Of a stretch of 64,000 bases of DNA, positions 10,879-19,905 are shown one piece after another. Within the stretch, counting starts at the first letter, position 1, and every line of letters starts with the position of its first letter. The notes under the pieces were generated by a model, which made no database searches, had not been told where the DNA came from, and saw only the letters and a program-made list of their open reading frames with translations. The position numbers and the translations under genes are program-made. This stretch comes from Oegoconia quadripuncta (Eukaryota; Arthropoda; Insecta; Lepidoptera; Autostichidae): assembly GCA_949316235.1 (NCBI GenBank), contig OX438742.1, positions 7,658,815 through 7,722,814 of the forward strand, written 5' to 3'.

Positions 10879-11194
10879 ACGAGTAGGCAGAGTGATAAAA
10901 TTTGCTATTAAATGGGAAAAAATACAATACAACTGCAAAATAATAACTTACTCTTATAGCAATCTTCGCAACTGTTTAAAATATTTCTGTTCACATCACT
11001 AAGATATCTTGACAATGCAATACGAGCAAAGCTTATGTACAGTTTGCTAGGGTTGGCCCTACGCTCGATTGCACTGCAGCTAGTCCGGATTGTTCGTTTT
11101 GAATTCACAGTGCGCCCAGATGGCGAGTGTAGCGTGGATTACAATGGTAATGTTACGGTTCATACAGTCGACTGTACAAGCCCATGCATCATCA

Positions 11195-12093
11195 ATCATC
11201 ATCATCAGCCCGTAAACGTCCCACTGCAGGGATATAGGCCTTCCCGCTTATAATGAGGGAGTATAGGCCATAGTCCACCACGCTGAACCAATGCAGGTTG
11301 GGGACTTCACATGCCTTTGAATTTTTATTTCTCAGGCATGCAAACATTCCTCCACGATGTTTTCCTTCACCGTTTAAGAGCAGTCGGATAAATGCCTTAA
11401 GTAATTAAATTAAATTAAATTAAATTAAATTAAATTAAATTAAATTAAATTAAATTAAATTAAATTAAATTAAATTAAATTAAATTAAATTAAATTAAAT
11501 TAAATTAAATTAAATTAAATTAAATTAAATTAAATTAAATTAAATTAAATTAAATTAAATTAAATTAAATTAAATTAAATTAAATTAAATTAAATTAAAT
11601 TAAATTAAATTAAATTAAATTAAATTAAATTAAATTAAATTAAATTAAATTAAATTAAATTAAATTAAATTAAATTAAATTAAATTAAATTAAATTAAAT
11701 TAAATTAAATTAAATTAAATTAAATTAAATTAAATTAAATTAAATTAAATTAAATTAAATTAAATTAAATTAAATTAAATTAAATTAAATTAAATTAAAT
11801 TAAATTAAATTAAATTAAATTAAATTAAATTAAATTAAATTAAATTAAATTAAATTAAATTAAATTAAATTAAATTAAATTAAATTAAATTAAATTAAAT
11901 TAAATTAAATTAAATTAAATTAAATTAAATTAAATTAAATTAAATTAAATTAAATTAAATTAAATTAAATTAAATTAAATTAAATTAAATTAAATTTAAA
12001 ACTCATTGGTACATGGCTTGCGTGGGAATCGAACCCGGACCTCCCAAATTGGGAGACCGCGTGTATACGCTGAGTCACCGACGCTCTCATGCA
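11195..12093 (-). mobile_element. tRNA-derived SINE, family D, split by a pentanucleotide array
   Basis: On the minus strand the head (12093 downwards) reads 'GCGTCGGTGACTCAGCGTAT' and carries B box GGGTTCGATTCCC. The 3' part (11195-11400) contains 'CGGTGAAGGAAAACATCGTG', the ACATGTGAAGTCCCCAACC phrase and 'GGCCTATATCCCTGCAG'. The two halves join as in the copy at 18712 once the (AAATT) array is removed. This SINE sits between exon 3 and the tentative exon 4 of the NDUFA12-like gene. Confidence 0.7.
11403..11996. repeat. (TAAAT)n pentanucleotide microsatellite, about 118 copies
   Basis: An apparently perfect, uninterrupted run of the 5-base unit for about 590 bases. It begins exactly where other family D SINEs have a short 'AATTAAATTAAATTAA' stretch (compare 21937-21953), so the array grew from a seed inside the SINE. 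Confidence 0.95.
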
Positions 12094-12907
12094 CATGCAT
12101 ACTATAATCTACTCCAGAAAACGCGCTATCGGGGTAGTTTACCGCGCGGGTTTTCTACGACTCTAACATTACCAGTTTATGCCTTTGAACGCCGCGCCGG
12201 TCACCGGCGACCGCAAACAATTGATTTTCAATTGTGTCTGCGTCGCGGCTTTTAACTTGTTAAGCTGTCTGTGCGACGCTACCTTAAATTTGAACACAGC
12301 GAGATCAGATTGGCTATTAATGATCTCTTATTTCCATTCCAATTACGCTCAGTTTAAGTTTATAATCAGTTTAAACGAGATAATCGTAAACATAAACGCA
12401 TAAGTGCGTCTCAGTAAACTGCATGGAAATATGAGGTATCCCCCCCTGCTTATACTGGAACTGTTACGGTTGTCGTACGACCGCGTATACTTACCATATG
12501 TGGTTTATTATCTATGTACTTCAGTTTGAAGTTCAGATCTTGAAACATGAATCATTAGCTTCATAAAAAAAATTGTAATAGGTACCACAGTAGGTACCTA
12601 TCTCACAATCGCTCTAGTCGGTATATGCCAGTGAAATCGCGCATTTTACGCCTCATCTGGACAAGCTTATAACTCCTAAAAGCTGGGATCAACTTTAGTT
12701 TAAGTTTGTCAGTAGTTAAGTATAACTATACTATGGCCTAGTAAGGCTGAACTGAGATGCAATGCAATGGAACCATTATTCAATATCACCTTTCTTATAA
12801 TGTAGAATGGAAGGTGTCTCTTAGGAATAAAAAAGAAATAAAAAGTATATTGCCATCGTAATTTATAAGGAAAAACACAGATATTTAAAAAAAATTGAAA
12901 CTTAAAA
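12094..12907. other. Intronic or intergenic DNA with a GC-richer patch
   Basis: 12120-12310 is moderately GC-rich (for example CGCGCCGGTCACCGGCGACC) and open in two frames, but no domain or splice-bounded exon was recognised. The rest is AT-rich. Confidence 0.35.
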
Positions 12908-13288
12908 CGGATGAGTTTTTTTACCATAAGGAAAAAATAGGGCATATTTAGGTAAGTGAAATAGAAGTTATACGCATGGGTAGTTAAATTTATTTTTTTT
13001 CAAAAACGCACGCGTTGATCTTAGTTTGATATGCAACTGGCGTGATTCTTGGGGTTCCTATCATGCGAAGTTTATTTAAACTCATATTTTCCCCAAGTTT
13101 TCTTTATTTATTTAATTTAATATAATTATGTGAAATAGGCTACAAACGCGACCGTCAAATGACACAATTATAGCTTTATTCTATGATACTTTTGAAAAAA
13201 TAAAATAAACTACCTATGCCAATACCGGCTATTTCACTTACCTAATATGCCCCATTTTGTTTCCTTACGGTAAAAAAAACTCATCCGG
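12908..13288. mobile_element. TIR element (family M) with ~75-bp inverted repeats
   Basis: The left end 'CGGATGAGTTTTTTTACC' with 'GGTAAGTGAAATAGAAGTTA' and 'GGTAGTT' is mirrored at the right end by 'AACTACCTATGCCAATACC', 'TATTTCACTTACCTAATATG' and 'GGTAAAAAAAACTCATCCG'. The 380-bp body has no ORF. A second, interrupted copy is at 18685-19305. Confidence 0.75.
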
Positions 13289-13337
13289 TACGACGTAAAT
13301 ACAAGATATAAAAATAAACTTGTTTACACAAAGTCAT

Positions 13338-14010
13338 TTAAGGGGCAATGTATACGCATTTGTAATAAGGTTCCAGTAGACATTCAAAAGTTACCTTCAA
13401 ACCGCCTCCGTGGCGCAATGTAAACAACATTTTGTTCACGATTCGGAGGTCGCGGGTTCGATCCCCAGCGGGGTACATGTTTAAGTACTCGCTTTGGTTG
13501 GTGGAAGGGCATTTTAAATGTGCGCCAGGCTAGCTACCAGCATCTTATCTAAATCTGCCGCCAAGCAGCAATGTTAATAGCATTGTTGTGTTCCGTGTCA
13601 GAGATAAGATAGCCAGACCCCCCAAATGTGTTGGGGTTTCCGGGCCAGTACGCTTCCACCTTCGACCTCATCTTCACATAACGTCAGGTGTGATTGAGGT
13701 CAAGTACCAACCCGTAGTGCATAAAAAAAAATTCAAAACCATAAAACAGAAATAAATTACAAAAGGCTATTATCAAATTTCTGACTATTTGGATGATAAG
13801 CAAGCATGGACTTGGCCGCTCGGGCTATATTCAGTCTAATTGTACGTAATATTATATATTTTTTCTTGTTTTGTCGAATTACAAATTGTAACCAAAAACC
13901 TACTCAAAAAGAGCAACCCTTGAGTTTCTTGTTCGTTCTTCTCTGGGGAGTCCGCTTTGTGAATGACCAGTAAATTTAATTTTAATATTAATCCTAGATG
14001 ACATTAAATC
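13338..14010 (+). mobile_element. LINE 3' end (family L) interrupted by a SINE
   Basis: It starts 'GGGGCAATGTATACGCATTT' and continues after the SINE insertion with 'AAAGGCTATTATCAAATTTC', 'TGAGTTTCTTGTTCGTTCTT', 'CTCTGGGGAG' and 'AATTTTAATATTAATCC'. The uninterrupted homologue is at 28937-29320. Confidence 0.65.
13401..13731 (+). mobile_element. tRNA-derived SINE, family C, full length, nested
   Basis: The head 'ACCGCCTCCGTGGCGCAATG', B box GGTTCGATCCCC, body with 'GCCAAGCAGCAATGTTAATA' and A tail are all present. Flanking TTCAA on both sides marks a short target duplication, confirmed by comparison with the empty site at about 28978-29000. Confidence 0.8.
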
Positions 14011-14054
14011 TTTTGACTTTGTAAGTTATTCATAAAATTTTCTGCTTGTTACAG

Positions 14055-14089
14055 GAACCTGCGTCATGAATCGTTGCGAATGTGACTAA
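14055..14089 (+). CDS. Tentative last exon of the NDUFA12-like gene
   Basis: A pyrimidine-rich acceptor TCTGCTTGTTACAG precedes 11 codons (counting the split codon) that fit the phase-1 end of exon 3. They encode G-TCVMNRCECD and then TAA. It is the only nearby candidate I noticed with an acceptor, correct phase and prompt stop. The predicted tail is Cys-rich like the odd segment of exon 3. An ATTAAA-type poly(A) signal follows near 14140. The 6.4-kb distance and shortness mean this could be chance; reading through the exon 3 donor is the main alternative. Confidence 0.3.
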
Positions 14090-14162
14090 AACATTAGTGT
14101 TATTATCAATTTACATAATACTTTGGTACCTATTACATATTAAATAATTTTGAATTCATAAA

Positions 14163-14292
14163 ATTGGTTATCTTTATGAGCAGAGTGGAAGAGAGACATT
14201 TACTGAGATCGCGTGCCCTGGATCATAATTATGATTAGTTTCCATCTGGTCTCATTGTGGTTAAACGCTTGTCCAGTCAATCATAAATAAAT
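14163..14292 (+). mobile_element. LINE 3' end fragment (family E)
   Basis: 'AGAGACATTTACTGAGATCG', 'CGTGCCCTGGATCATAATTA' and 'CATCTGGTCTCATTGTGGTT' match the C-terminal and 3' UTR portion of the LINE at 42700-42930 and 53390-53660. Confidence 0.5.
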
Positions 14293-14950
14293 TCTATATT
14301 AAAAATGCATTTTAAAAACAAGCTTTTAATTGTTCTTTTAGAGAAAAAATGTCTTTTGCTGAATAGTTTACTGGTAGCTTAAAAATGACAAAATCTGACT
14401 ATTTTAAATGTACCTGTGTACCTACAAAATAAAAAAACTTGTTGACTTTGTCTTTGATTGCTTTTCCACGACCATCACTTAATTATTCTAGTAATCACAA
14501 AGGCGGGTCACAAGCCCAGACTCCAAAGTTTTGCTATATCATGTTGCTGAGTTCTTATACGCACCTTCTGGCCCCATCGTCAGACTCTAGATATACGATG
14601 AAACTAAAACGAGCCCAAACTCGATGGGGTTGTAATGTGTTATTATTGAAGCCCTATGTGGCCAACTCTCGGCTCTATCATCAAATCTTGGTTATACTAC
14701 TTGTCAAGACAAATCTAATGAGCCCAAACTCAATGAGGTTGCATTCTTTCATTGCCTATCCTACCTTCCCGCTCCTTTATCAAACGATAAATAATTCTTA
14801 TACAAAAATATTTTAGAACATTGGCCTCTAATGTAAAAAATGCCCTCTGTTGTCCAGAAGTTTTACTAAGGTTCGCTACTGAGATAGAGGTGATCTTATT
14901 GAACGATTTGAACTGTCGTTAATATTTTTATAAGGTAAATAAAATAAACT
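14293..14950. other. Intergenic DNA with a possible decayed repeat
   Basis: 14500-14760 repeats the phrase GAGCCCAAACTC (about 14611 and 14720) in two loosely similar ~110-bp segments ('AGCCCAAACTCGATGGGGTTG' against 'AGCCCAAACTCAATGAGGTTG'). A 125-residue ORF crosses it but shows no domain. Confidence 0.35.
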
Positions 14951-15281
14951 AAGGCCCGTATTAATTAATAAACCATTCTCAAGATTGAGAATAGTCTTGT
15001 GACTGGTCTCAAGTAAACGTGTTGATTAATAAACCTAACTTGAGACCTGAAACGCGCGTGCTTACTCAAGCAGTACTCACTTGAGAGTTTCACGTATTAA
15101 TAAACGGAACGGAATTGATTCGCCGCCGAGGCGAATACTTGAGAAGTGATCTCAGCTGAGTAGACCTCAAGATTAGTTCAAAATTTGCACGAAGCTTGAG
15201 ATAGCGTCAACTTCTTAAAGACGCATCTGGGGTGATACAGCCTCAAGACTTGTATTGAGATTGATTTATTAATACGGGCTT
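14951..15281. mobile_element. TIR element (family T), ~330 bp
   Basis: The left end AAGGCCCGTATTAATTAATA with 'CTCAAGATTGAGA' is mirrored by the right end 'TTGATTTATTAATACGGGCT'. CTTGAG/CTCAAG motifs recur through the body in both orientations. A smaller relative lies at 19442-19589. Confidence 0.65.
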
Positions 15282-15639
15282 AAAAGTATGTACTGATTAA
15301 TGAAACTGTTAATATAGAGAAGGAACAAGGGTTTGTTCCTTTGAATATATTTATGTTTCCGTTGTTTAATTATTTTTTAAATGCTTTCATATAGTAGTAG
15401 GTACTTAGAGTCTCAGTAATTTAACTATTAACGAATTCCTTACAAGAAATAAAAAAAGAAATTTAAGTAAATATTGCGTAAAATCTACATGTCAATTGTA
15501 ATTATATACTAACCGTTTTATCTATTTATATCATGTCAAGATATAAAAATGTGACGTAGCCAGCTAGTACTGTAAATACAGCCTTAATTCAATCTTAGCA
15601 ACCTTCATTGATATTGGTGGAGATTTTCTTGCAAGTTCT

Positions 15640-15735
15640 CTAAATTAAACTAAAACCAGCTTTAAAGTATTGCTGTCGCTTTCTTCCTAGAATAATAAGC
15701 TGCGACAGTACCAATGTAAAACTTGTTTTTCTTTA
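15640..15735. mobile_element. Decayed copy of the foldback element seen at 57795
   Basis: 'AAACTAAAACCAGCTTTAAA' with 'GTCGCTTTCTTCCTAGAATA' parallels 'AAACTGAAACCAGTTTTAAA' and 'GTCTCTTTCTCCCTGGAACA' at 57795-57911. The right arm has lost its repeat. Confidence 0.45.
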
Positions 15736-16028
15736 GAGAATGCACACGAGCCGGGCTAGTATGACCCGTAGTTTCTCTACAATAATACGAGATGCTCTCA
15801 CGTTCATACTTTGTGCTAGTAAAAGAGATGCAAAGCTTCTATATCGATATAGAAGCTAGCCCAACAGAATCACACCATTATCGATATCATGGTATGAAAT
15901 GTTTTCACCCCTACCATTACTAAGCTACCCTACCGGGCGATAGCTGCAATATTCTCACACGTATTAATACGTGTTTCTGCTATTCAAAGGTAGATGGCAT
16001 TACTGACGCTCGAGGTGTTTGTATATAA

Positions 16029-16076
16029 CATGGAACTAGTAAGTACTACGTACAACTAGTACTTACTAGTTCCATG
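16029..16076. repeat. Perfect 19-bp inverted repeat with 10-bp loop
   Basis: The left arm CATGGAACTAGTAAGTACT (16029-16047) is exactly mirrored at 16058-16076. TATA-containing sequence flanks both sides. No function is assigned. Confidence 0.85.
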
Positions 16077-16194
16077 GTATATAAATGTTCCCATGTCCGC
16101 TCTAGTAAAATTAGTTAAATCTCTTTGGTTAACACGTAATTTTTTAATTATTTAGTAAAACAATAGGTAAAATTGTGTGATCGAGATCAAGCAG

Positions 16195-16325
16195 CAGGGG
16201 CAGGACACTCATGAGATAATGAGGTTGAGTTTCCGGGTCAGTACACTTCCACCTTCGGCCTCATCTTTACTTAACATCAGGTGCGATTGAGGTGAAGTGA
16301 TAACCTTTCGTAAATAAAAAAAATA
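16195..16325 (+). mobile_element. Family C SINE, 3' part only
   Basis: 'GGGTCAGTACACTTCCACCT' and 'CACTTAACATCAGG'-like text with an A tail match the 3' third of family C. The head is absent. Confidence 0.55.
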
Positions 16326-16432
16326 ATTTTTTTGGAGCAACTGATTAAGTCGCTCCTTACTTCAGTCACGTGTGATGTTAAGTAAAGTTGAGAGCGAAGG
16401 TGGGATCACACTATCTCGGAAGCCTCCAATTA

Positions 16433-16715
16433 TTGACGTTTGGTGTAGTGGTTAGAAACTCTGATGACTGCACCAAATGGTCGCGGGTTAGAATCCCGCG
16501 GGGGGCATATGTTTGTGTGATGAACACGGACATGTGTGAGTTATGGGCTCGGATGAGTTATGGATGTTTTCATTTTTAATAAGTATTTATTTCCAAAAAA
16601 ATAAATGAAATAGTATATCAACCATCTGGTATCCACAACACAAGCCTATAGTTGCATACTGTGGAACTAGATGGCGCTGTGTGTGTCCGAGGATATTTAT
16701 TAATTTATTATTTAT
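16433..16715 (+). mobile_element. tRNA-derived SINE, family B
   Basis: The head 'TTTGGTGTAGTGGTTAGAAA', a B box (GGTTAGAATCCCG, one change), 'TGTTTGTGTGATGAACACG', 'ATAAGTATTTATTT', 'CATCTGGTATCCACAACACA' and 'GAACTAGATGGCGCTGTGTG' are in order. The body is homologous to family A along its length, so A and B are subfamilies of one lineage. Confidence 0.75.
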
Positions 16716-16760
16716 TTACTTAGGGAACTGACTGTCAAGTGCTAACACGTATACGGTATA

Positions 16761-17012
16761 ACGACCTCGGTCGGTTGGTGTAGTGGATAGTGACCCTGTC
16801 AGCGAAACCAACGGTTGCGGGTTCGAATCCCGCGACGGGTAAATGTTTGTGTGATGAATATGAACATTTATTCCTGAGTCATGGCTATTTATATAAATAT
16901 TTATGTATGTTTATCCGTTATCTAGTATCTATAGTACAAGCTTTGCTTAGTTTGGGACTAGATGATTGGTGTAAGTGTCCGAAATATTTATTTATTTATT
17001 ATTATTATTTAC
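16761..17012 (+). mobile_element. tRNA-derived SINE, family A, intact
   Basis: The best-preserved copy of this family in the window: 'GGTTGGTGTAGTGGATAGTG', B box GGTTCGAATCCCGC, and 3' signature 'GTTTGGGACTAGATGATTGG'. It lies between two direct copies of a ~140-bp segment (16612-16752 and 17032-17178). Confidence 0.8.
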
Positions 17013-17031
17013 AATAAAAATAAAATGTATT

Positions 17032-17178
17032 GATGTAGTATATCAACCATCTGGTATCCACAACACAAGCCTATAGTTGCTTACTGTGGAACTAGATGGC
17101 GCTGTGTGTACGTCCGAGGATATTTATTAATTTATTATTTATTTACTTAGGGAACTGACTGTCAAGTGCTAACACGTT
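17032..17178 (+). repeat. Direct duplicate of the 16612-16752 segment
   Basis: It repeats the 3' half of the family B SINE together with the same non-SINE flank 'TTAGGGAACTGACTGTCAAG' then TGCTAACACG. The shared flank shows local duplication rather than an independent insertion. Confidence 0.8.
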
Positions 17179-17284
17179 ATACATACAAAAATACCTTATA
17201 CTAATGAAATCGTCCTCTCACTCTGCTACCTGCGCTGTCGTCGTAAACGCGGCTTTCGCGCATCCGTCGCAAAACACTCTGCAT

Positions 17285-17410
17285 CTGGCATCTGTCGTCG
17301 TACCACGTAAAAATATTTGCGTTCGTTCGCTATTCATTGCCGTTTAGTTATACTGCGTTTGATCGCTAAATTTGGTACAGTCGGCAACACAATTAAGGTA
17401 GCAAGGCTTT
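17285..17410 (+). repeat. Left arm of a ~1.3-kb inverted structure
   Basis: 'CCACGTAAAAATATTTGCGT', 'GATCGCTAAATTTGGTACAG' and 'TCGGCAACACAATTAAGGTA' return in reverse complement at 18413-18630. Confidence 0.65.
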
Positions 17411-17439
17411 TATTTATAAATATATATATGTAGGAGAAA

Positions 17440-17785
17440 GTTTAAAGGGAATGAAGTTAGAATAGAACCAACCCGTCTCTTCTTACAAAGAAACTGTGTA
17501 AGAAGAGTTATTACAGGATAGATGATTATTTAGGCGATAAGAAGGTCTGGTGTTAGCTGGTCGTTATGTTAACTGCTTTTGTTTTGTAATATGCAATATA
17601 AAATGTAATATTATTGTAAAGATGGAAACCAATTGAAAAGATGTGTTGTTGCTGAGTTTCTTGTCGCTTCTTCTCCCTAACCTTAACACCTGGTGAAGGG
17701 GTGTAGTTTAAAAAAAAAATAACATGTTGACTTTCATTAAGTGATATTTTTGTATCTTACATTGAATAAAATAATTTTGATTTTT
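17440..17785 (+). mobile_element. Decayed LINE 3' pieces
   Basis: Contains 'AGAATAGAACCAACCCGTCT' (the repeat family also at 19750), 'GATGATTATTTAGGCGATAA' (also at 38926 and, inverted, at 39330) and a 3' end like family L ('GAGTTTCTTGTCGCTTCTTC'). Confidence 0.45.
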
Positions 17786-17821
17786 ATTTTGAACATTTAT
17801 AGATTTGCATGTTTCCCTGCC

Positions 17822-17846
17822 CCTGCTGCTGCTGCTGCTGCTGCTG
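17822..17846. repeat. (CTG)n trinucleotide repeat
   Basis: Eight uninterrupted CTG units within otherwise repetitive DNA. Confidence 0.9.
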
Positions 17847-17979
17847 CACGTGTGCATTTCTGTACCTATATTTCATACGGCTAACCGTGGATGTTGTTAC
17901 AATAATTAAACTATTAATATTTCGAACACCCAAACATTATTGTTTGGAATATCTCTGACTACCCCATTTGGGATAGAGG

Positions 17980-18245
17980 TTATGTATATATCCTTAGACA
18001 TACACACAGCGCCATCTAGTTCCACAGTAAGCAACTATATGCTTGTGTTGTGGATACCAGATGGTTGATATAATACATAAATACTTTTTTTTTTTGTAAA
18101 TAAATACTTATTATAAATGAAAACACCCATAACTCGGGTACACATGTCCGTATTCATCACACAAACATATGCCCCTAGCGGGATTCGAACCCGCAACCTT
18201 TTGGTATAGTGGTCAGAGTTGCTAACCATTACACCAAACAGGTCG
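17980..18245 (-). mobile_element. tRNA-derived SINE, family B
   Basis: In reverse complement it reads TTTGGTGTAATGG, GGTTCGAATCCCGC, 'TGTTTGTGTGATGAATACGG' and 'GAACTAGATGGCGCTGTGTG'. It sits within the inverted structure 17285-18630. Confidence 0.75.
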
Positions 18246-18412
18246 TCATGTATGTATGTTTAGTAATTTCTTTAGTATATTTGATTTAATAATCTGATCA
18301 TTATGACGTTATGTATGTATGTTATTTATCTATCACATAATACACCGATCAAGATGTAAAGGAAAATATAACAAAGCCAACGAAGACACTCCAAACAATA
18401 TCATATAAATTA

Positions 18413-18630
18413 AGCCTGCTACCTTAATTGTGTTGCCGACTGTACCACGGAAGCGCTCTAGAAGTAAAGATAAGGGGATAAACGTCTAATGGATGGATAG
18501 ACGTATTGAGTTACCATAATTTACTTCTAAAGCGCTTATGTGAAACCAAATTTAGCGATCGCAAGCAATTAAGCTAAAGAGCAATGAATAGTGATTGAAC
18601 GTAAATTTTTTACGTGGTATGGTTGCTGAG
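18413..18630 (-). repeat. Right arm of the ~1.3-kb inverted structure
   Basis: It matches 17285-17410 in reverse complement once the 97-bp insertion at 18448-18544 is removed. Confidence 0.65.
18448..18544. mobile_element. 97-bp MITE with ACCA target duplication
   Basis: Ends 'GAAGCGCTCTAGAAGTAAA' and 'TTTACTTCTAAAGCGCTTATG' are inverted repeats. ACCA lies on both sides (18444-18447 and 18545-18548), and the empty site is visible in the partner arm (TTTGGTACAG near 17370). Confidence 0.75.
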
Positions 18631-18684
18631 CAGCGTTGCAACCAGTTTTCATGTTAACTATGGCATTTTTTGACTGTAAAAAAT

Positions 18685-19305
18685 ATACCGGATGAGTTTT
18701 TTTACAGCCAGGAAAAGCGCGTCGGTGGCTTAGCGAAGAGCGTCGGTAGCTTAGCGGTTAAGACCCGGTATCCCAATGTGGGAGGTCCGGGTTCGATTCC
18801 CAGGTATGCCATGTACCAATGACTTTTTAAATTTAATTACTCATGTGCATTTATCCGATTGCTCTTAAACGGTGAAGGAAAACATCGTGAGGAAACCTGC
18901 ATGCCTGAGAAATAAAAATTCAAAGACATGTGAAGTCCCCAACCCGCATTGGGCCGGCGTGGTGGGCTATATGGCCCATGCTCTCCCTCATTATACGAGG
19001 GAAGGCCTATACCTATCCCGGCAGTGGGATGTTTGAGTGATGAAGGAAAAAAATTGGCCATATTAGGTAAGTGAAATAATATTAGGTAATTGAAATAGAA
19101 GTTATTGGCATAGGTAGTTTAATATTTTTTTTTCAAAAACGCCCGGGTCGGCTGGTGATTCATATGCGACTGGCCGGATTCGTAGGGTTCCTATCGTGCG
19201 AAATTTATTTGGAATTCATATTTTCTCCAAATTTTCTTTATATATTTAATTTAATGTAGAAAAAAGAAAAATTAAACTACCTATGCCAATACCTTCTTTG
19301 CGTTC
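18685..19305. mobile_element. TIR element (family M), second copy, interrupted and truncated
   Basis: It starts CCGGATGAGTTTTTTTACAG, is broken by a SINE at 18712-19052, and resumes with 'GGCCATATTAGGTAAGTGAA' to 'AACTACCTATGCCAATACC'. The outer part of the right TIR is missing and the sequence passes into a LINE 3' end. Confidence 0.65.
18712..19052 (+). mobile_element. tRNA-derived SINE, family D, full length
   Basis: The head 'GCGTCGGTAGCTTAGCGGTT', B box GGGTTCGATTCCC, 'CGGTGAAGGAAAACATCGTG', GACATGTGAAGTCCCCAACC and 'GAAGGCCTATACCTATCCCG' are in order. The head region is partly duplicated (GCGTCGGTGGCTTAGCG and again GCGTCGGTAGCTTAGCG). This copy lacks the pentanucleotide expansion. Confidence 0.75.
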
Positions 19306-19440
19306 TCAGGTCCTCTCTTCCTTCTGCCGAGAAAGGTCGCGCGTGGTTTTAGTGGGTATCCCTCCCGATAGGGAGGGTAGTCCCACATAACCGTCTCGCC
19401 GTCCCCGGCGAGAGGTAGGTATGCGTAATGTATTAAAAAA
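19306..19440 (+). mobile_element. LINE 3' end
   Basis: 'GGTTTTAGTGGGTATCCCTC', 'GATAGGGAGGGTAGTCCCAC' and 'CGGCGAGAGGTAGGTATGCG' are typical of a lepidopteran LINE terminus, followed by an A run. Confidence 0.5.
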
Positions 19441-19441
19441 A

Positions 19442-19589
19442 AAGGCTGTATTAATTAATCGATCTTGATATTGAGATCGCGTCTCAGTCACAATGCAATT
19501 TTTTTTGATACTATATTTTATTTTGCAACATATTCTCAAGCATCAGCTTAGGGTCATCTCAATCTTGAGAACGGTTTAATATCGGCCTT
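19442..19589. mobile_element. TIR element related to 14951-15281
   Basis: AAGGCTGTATTAATTAATCG at the left and 'CGGTTTAATATCGGCCTT' at the right are inverted repeats related to family T. The interior is shorter. Confidence 0.55.
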
Positions 19590-19739
19590 AGTTTCGTTCA
19601 CCAACCAAAAAGCGGAGAAGGGAACATGCTCGGCGATGTCATCGGGTCGCGCGTGTTTTCCGCCTTCGATTCGCGCGTCTAATAGACGCCATTGACATGC
19701 TATCCATAGGGTCACAAGCAAAATTGACAAAATTGATTT

Positions 19740-19905
19740 CAGCTCGTAAACAGAATAGAACCAACCCATCTCTGCCCGTGGGTTTCGTGAAAGGCGACTA
19801 AGGAACTTTCCACTAAAAACATCTAAGACTTGCACGTTTCAACGGCGATGGGCTCACCCCGTCACGTGTGCATTTCTGTATATTTTGAACCGTGGATGTT
19901 GTTTG
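19740..19905 (+). mobile_element. Dispersed repeat F
   Basis: 'AATAGAACCAACCCATCTCT', 'GGCGACTAAGGAACTTTCCA', 'CTTGCACGTTTCAACGGCGA', 'TGGGCTCACCCC' and 'CACGTGTGCATTTCTGTA'. The same order occurs at 21808-21920 (+) and 54045-54180 (-), and is partly split at 17440 and 17848. Confidence 0.55.

Noticed and set aside
14439..14816. 125-residue ORF
   Set aside because: It crosses an internally repeated, repeat-like segment and shows no domain.
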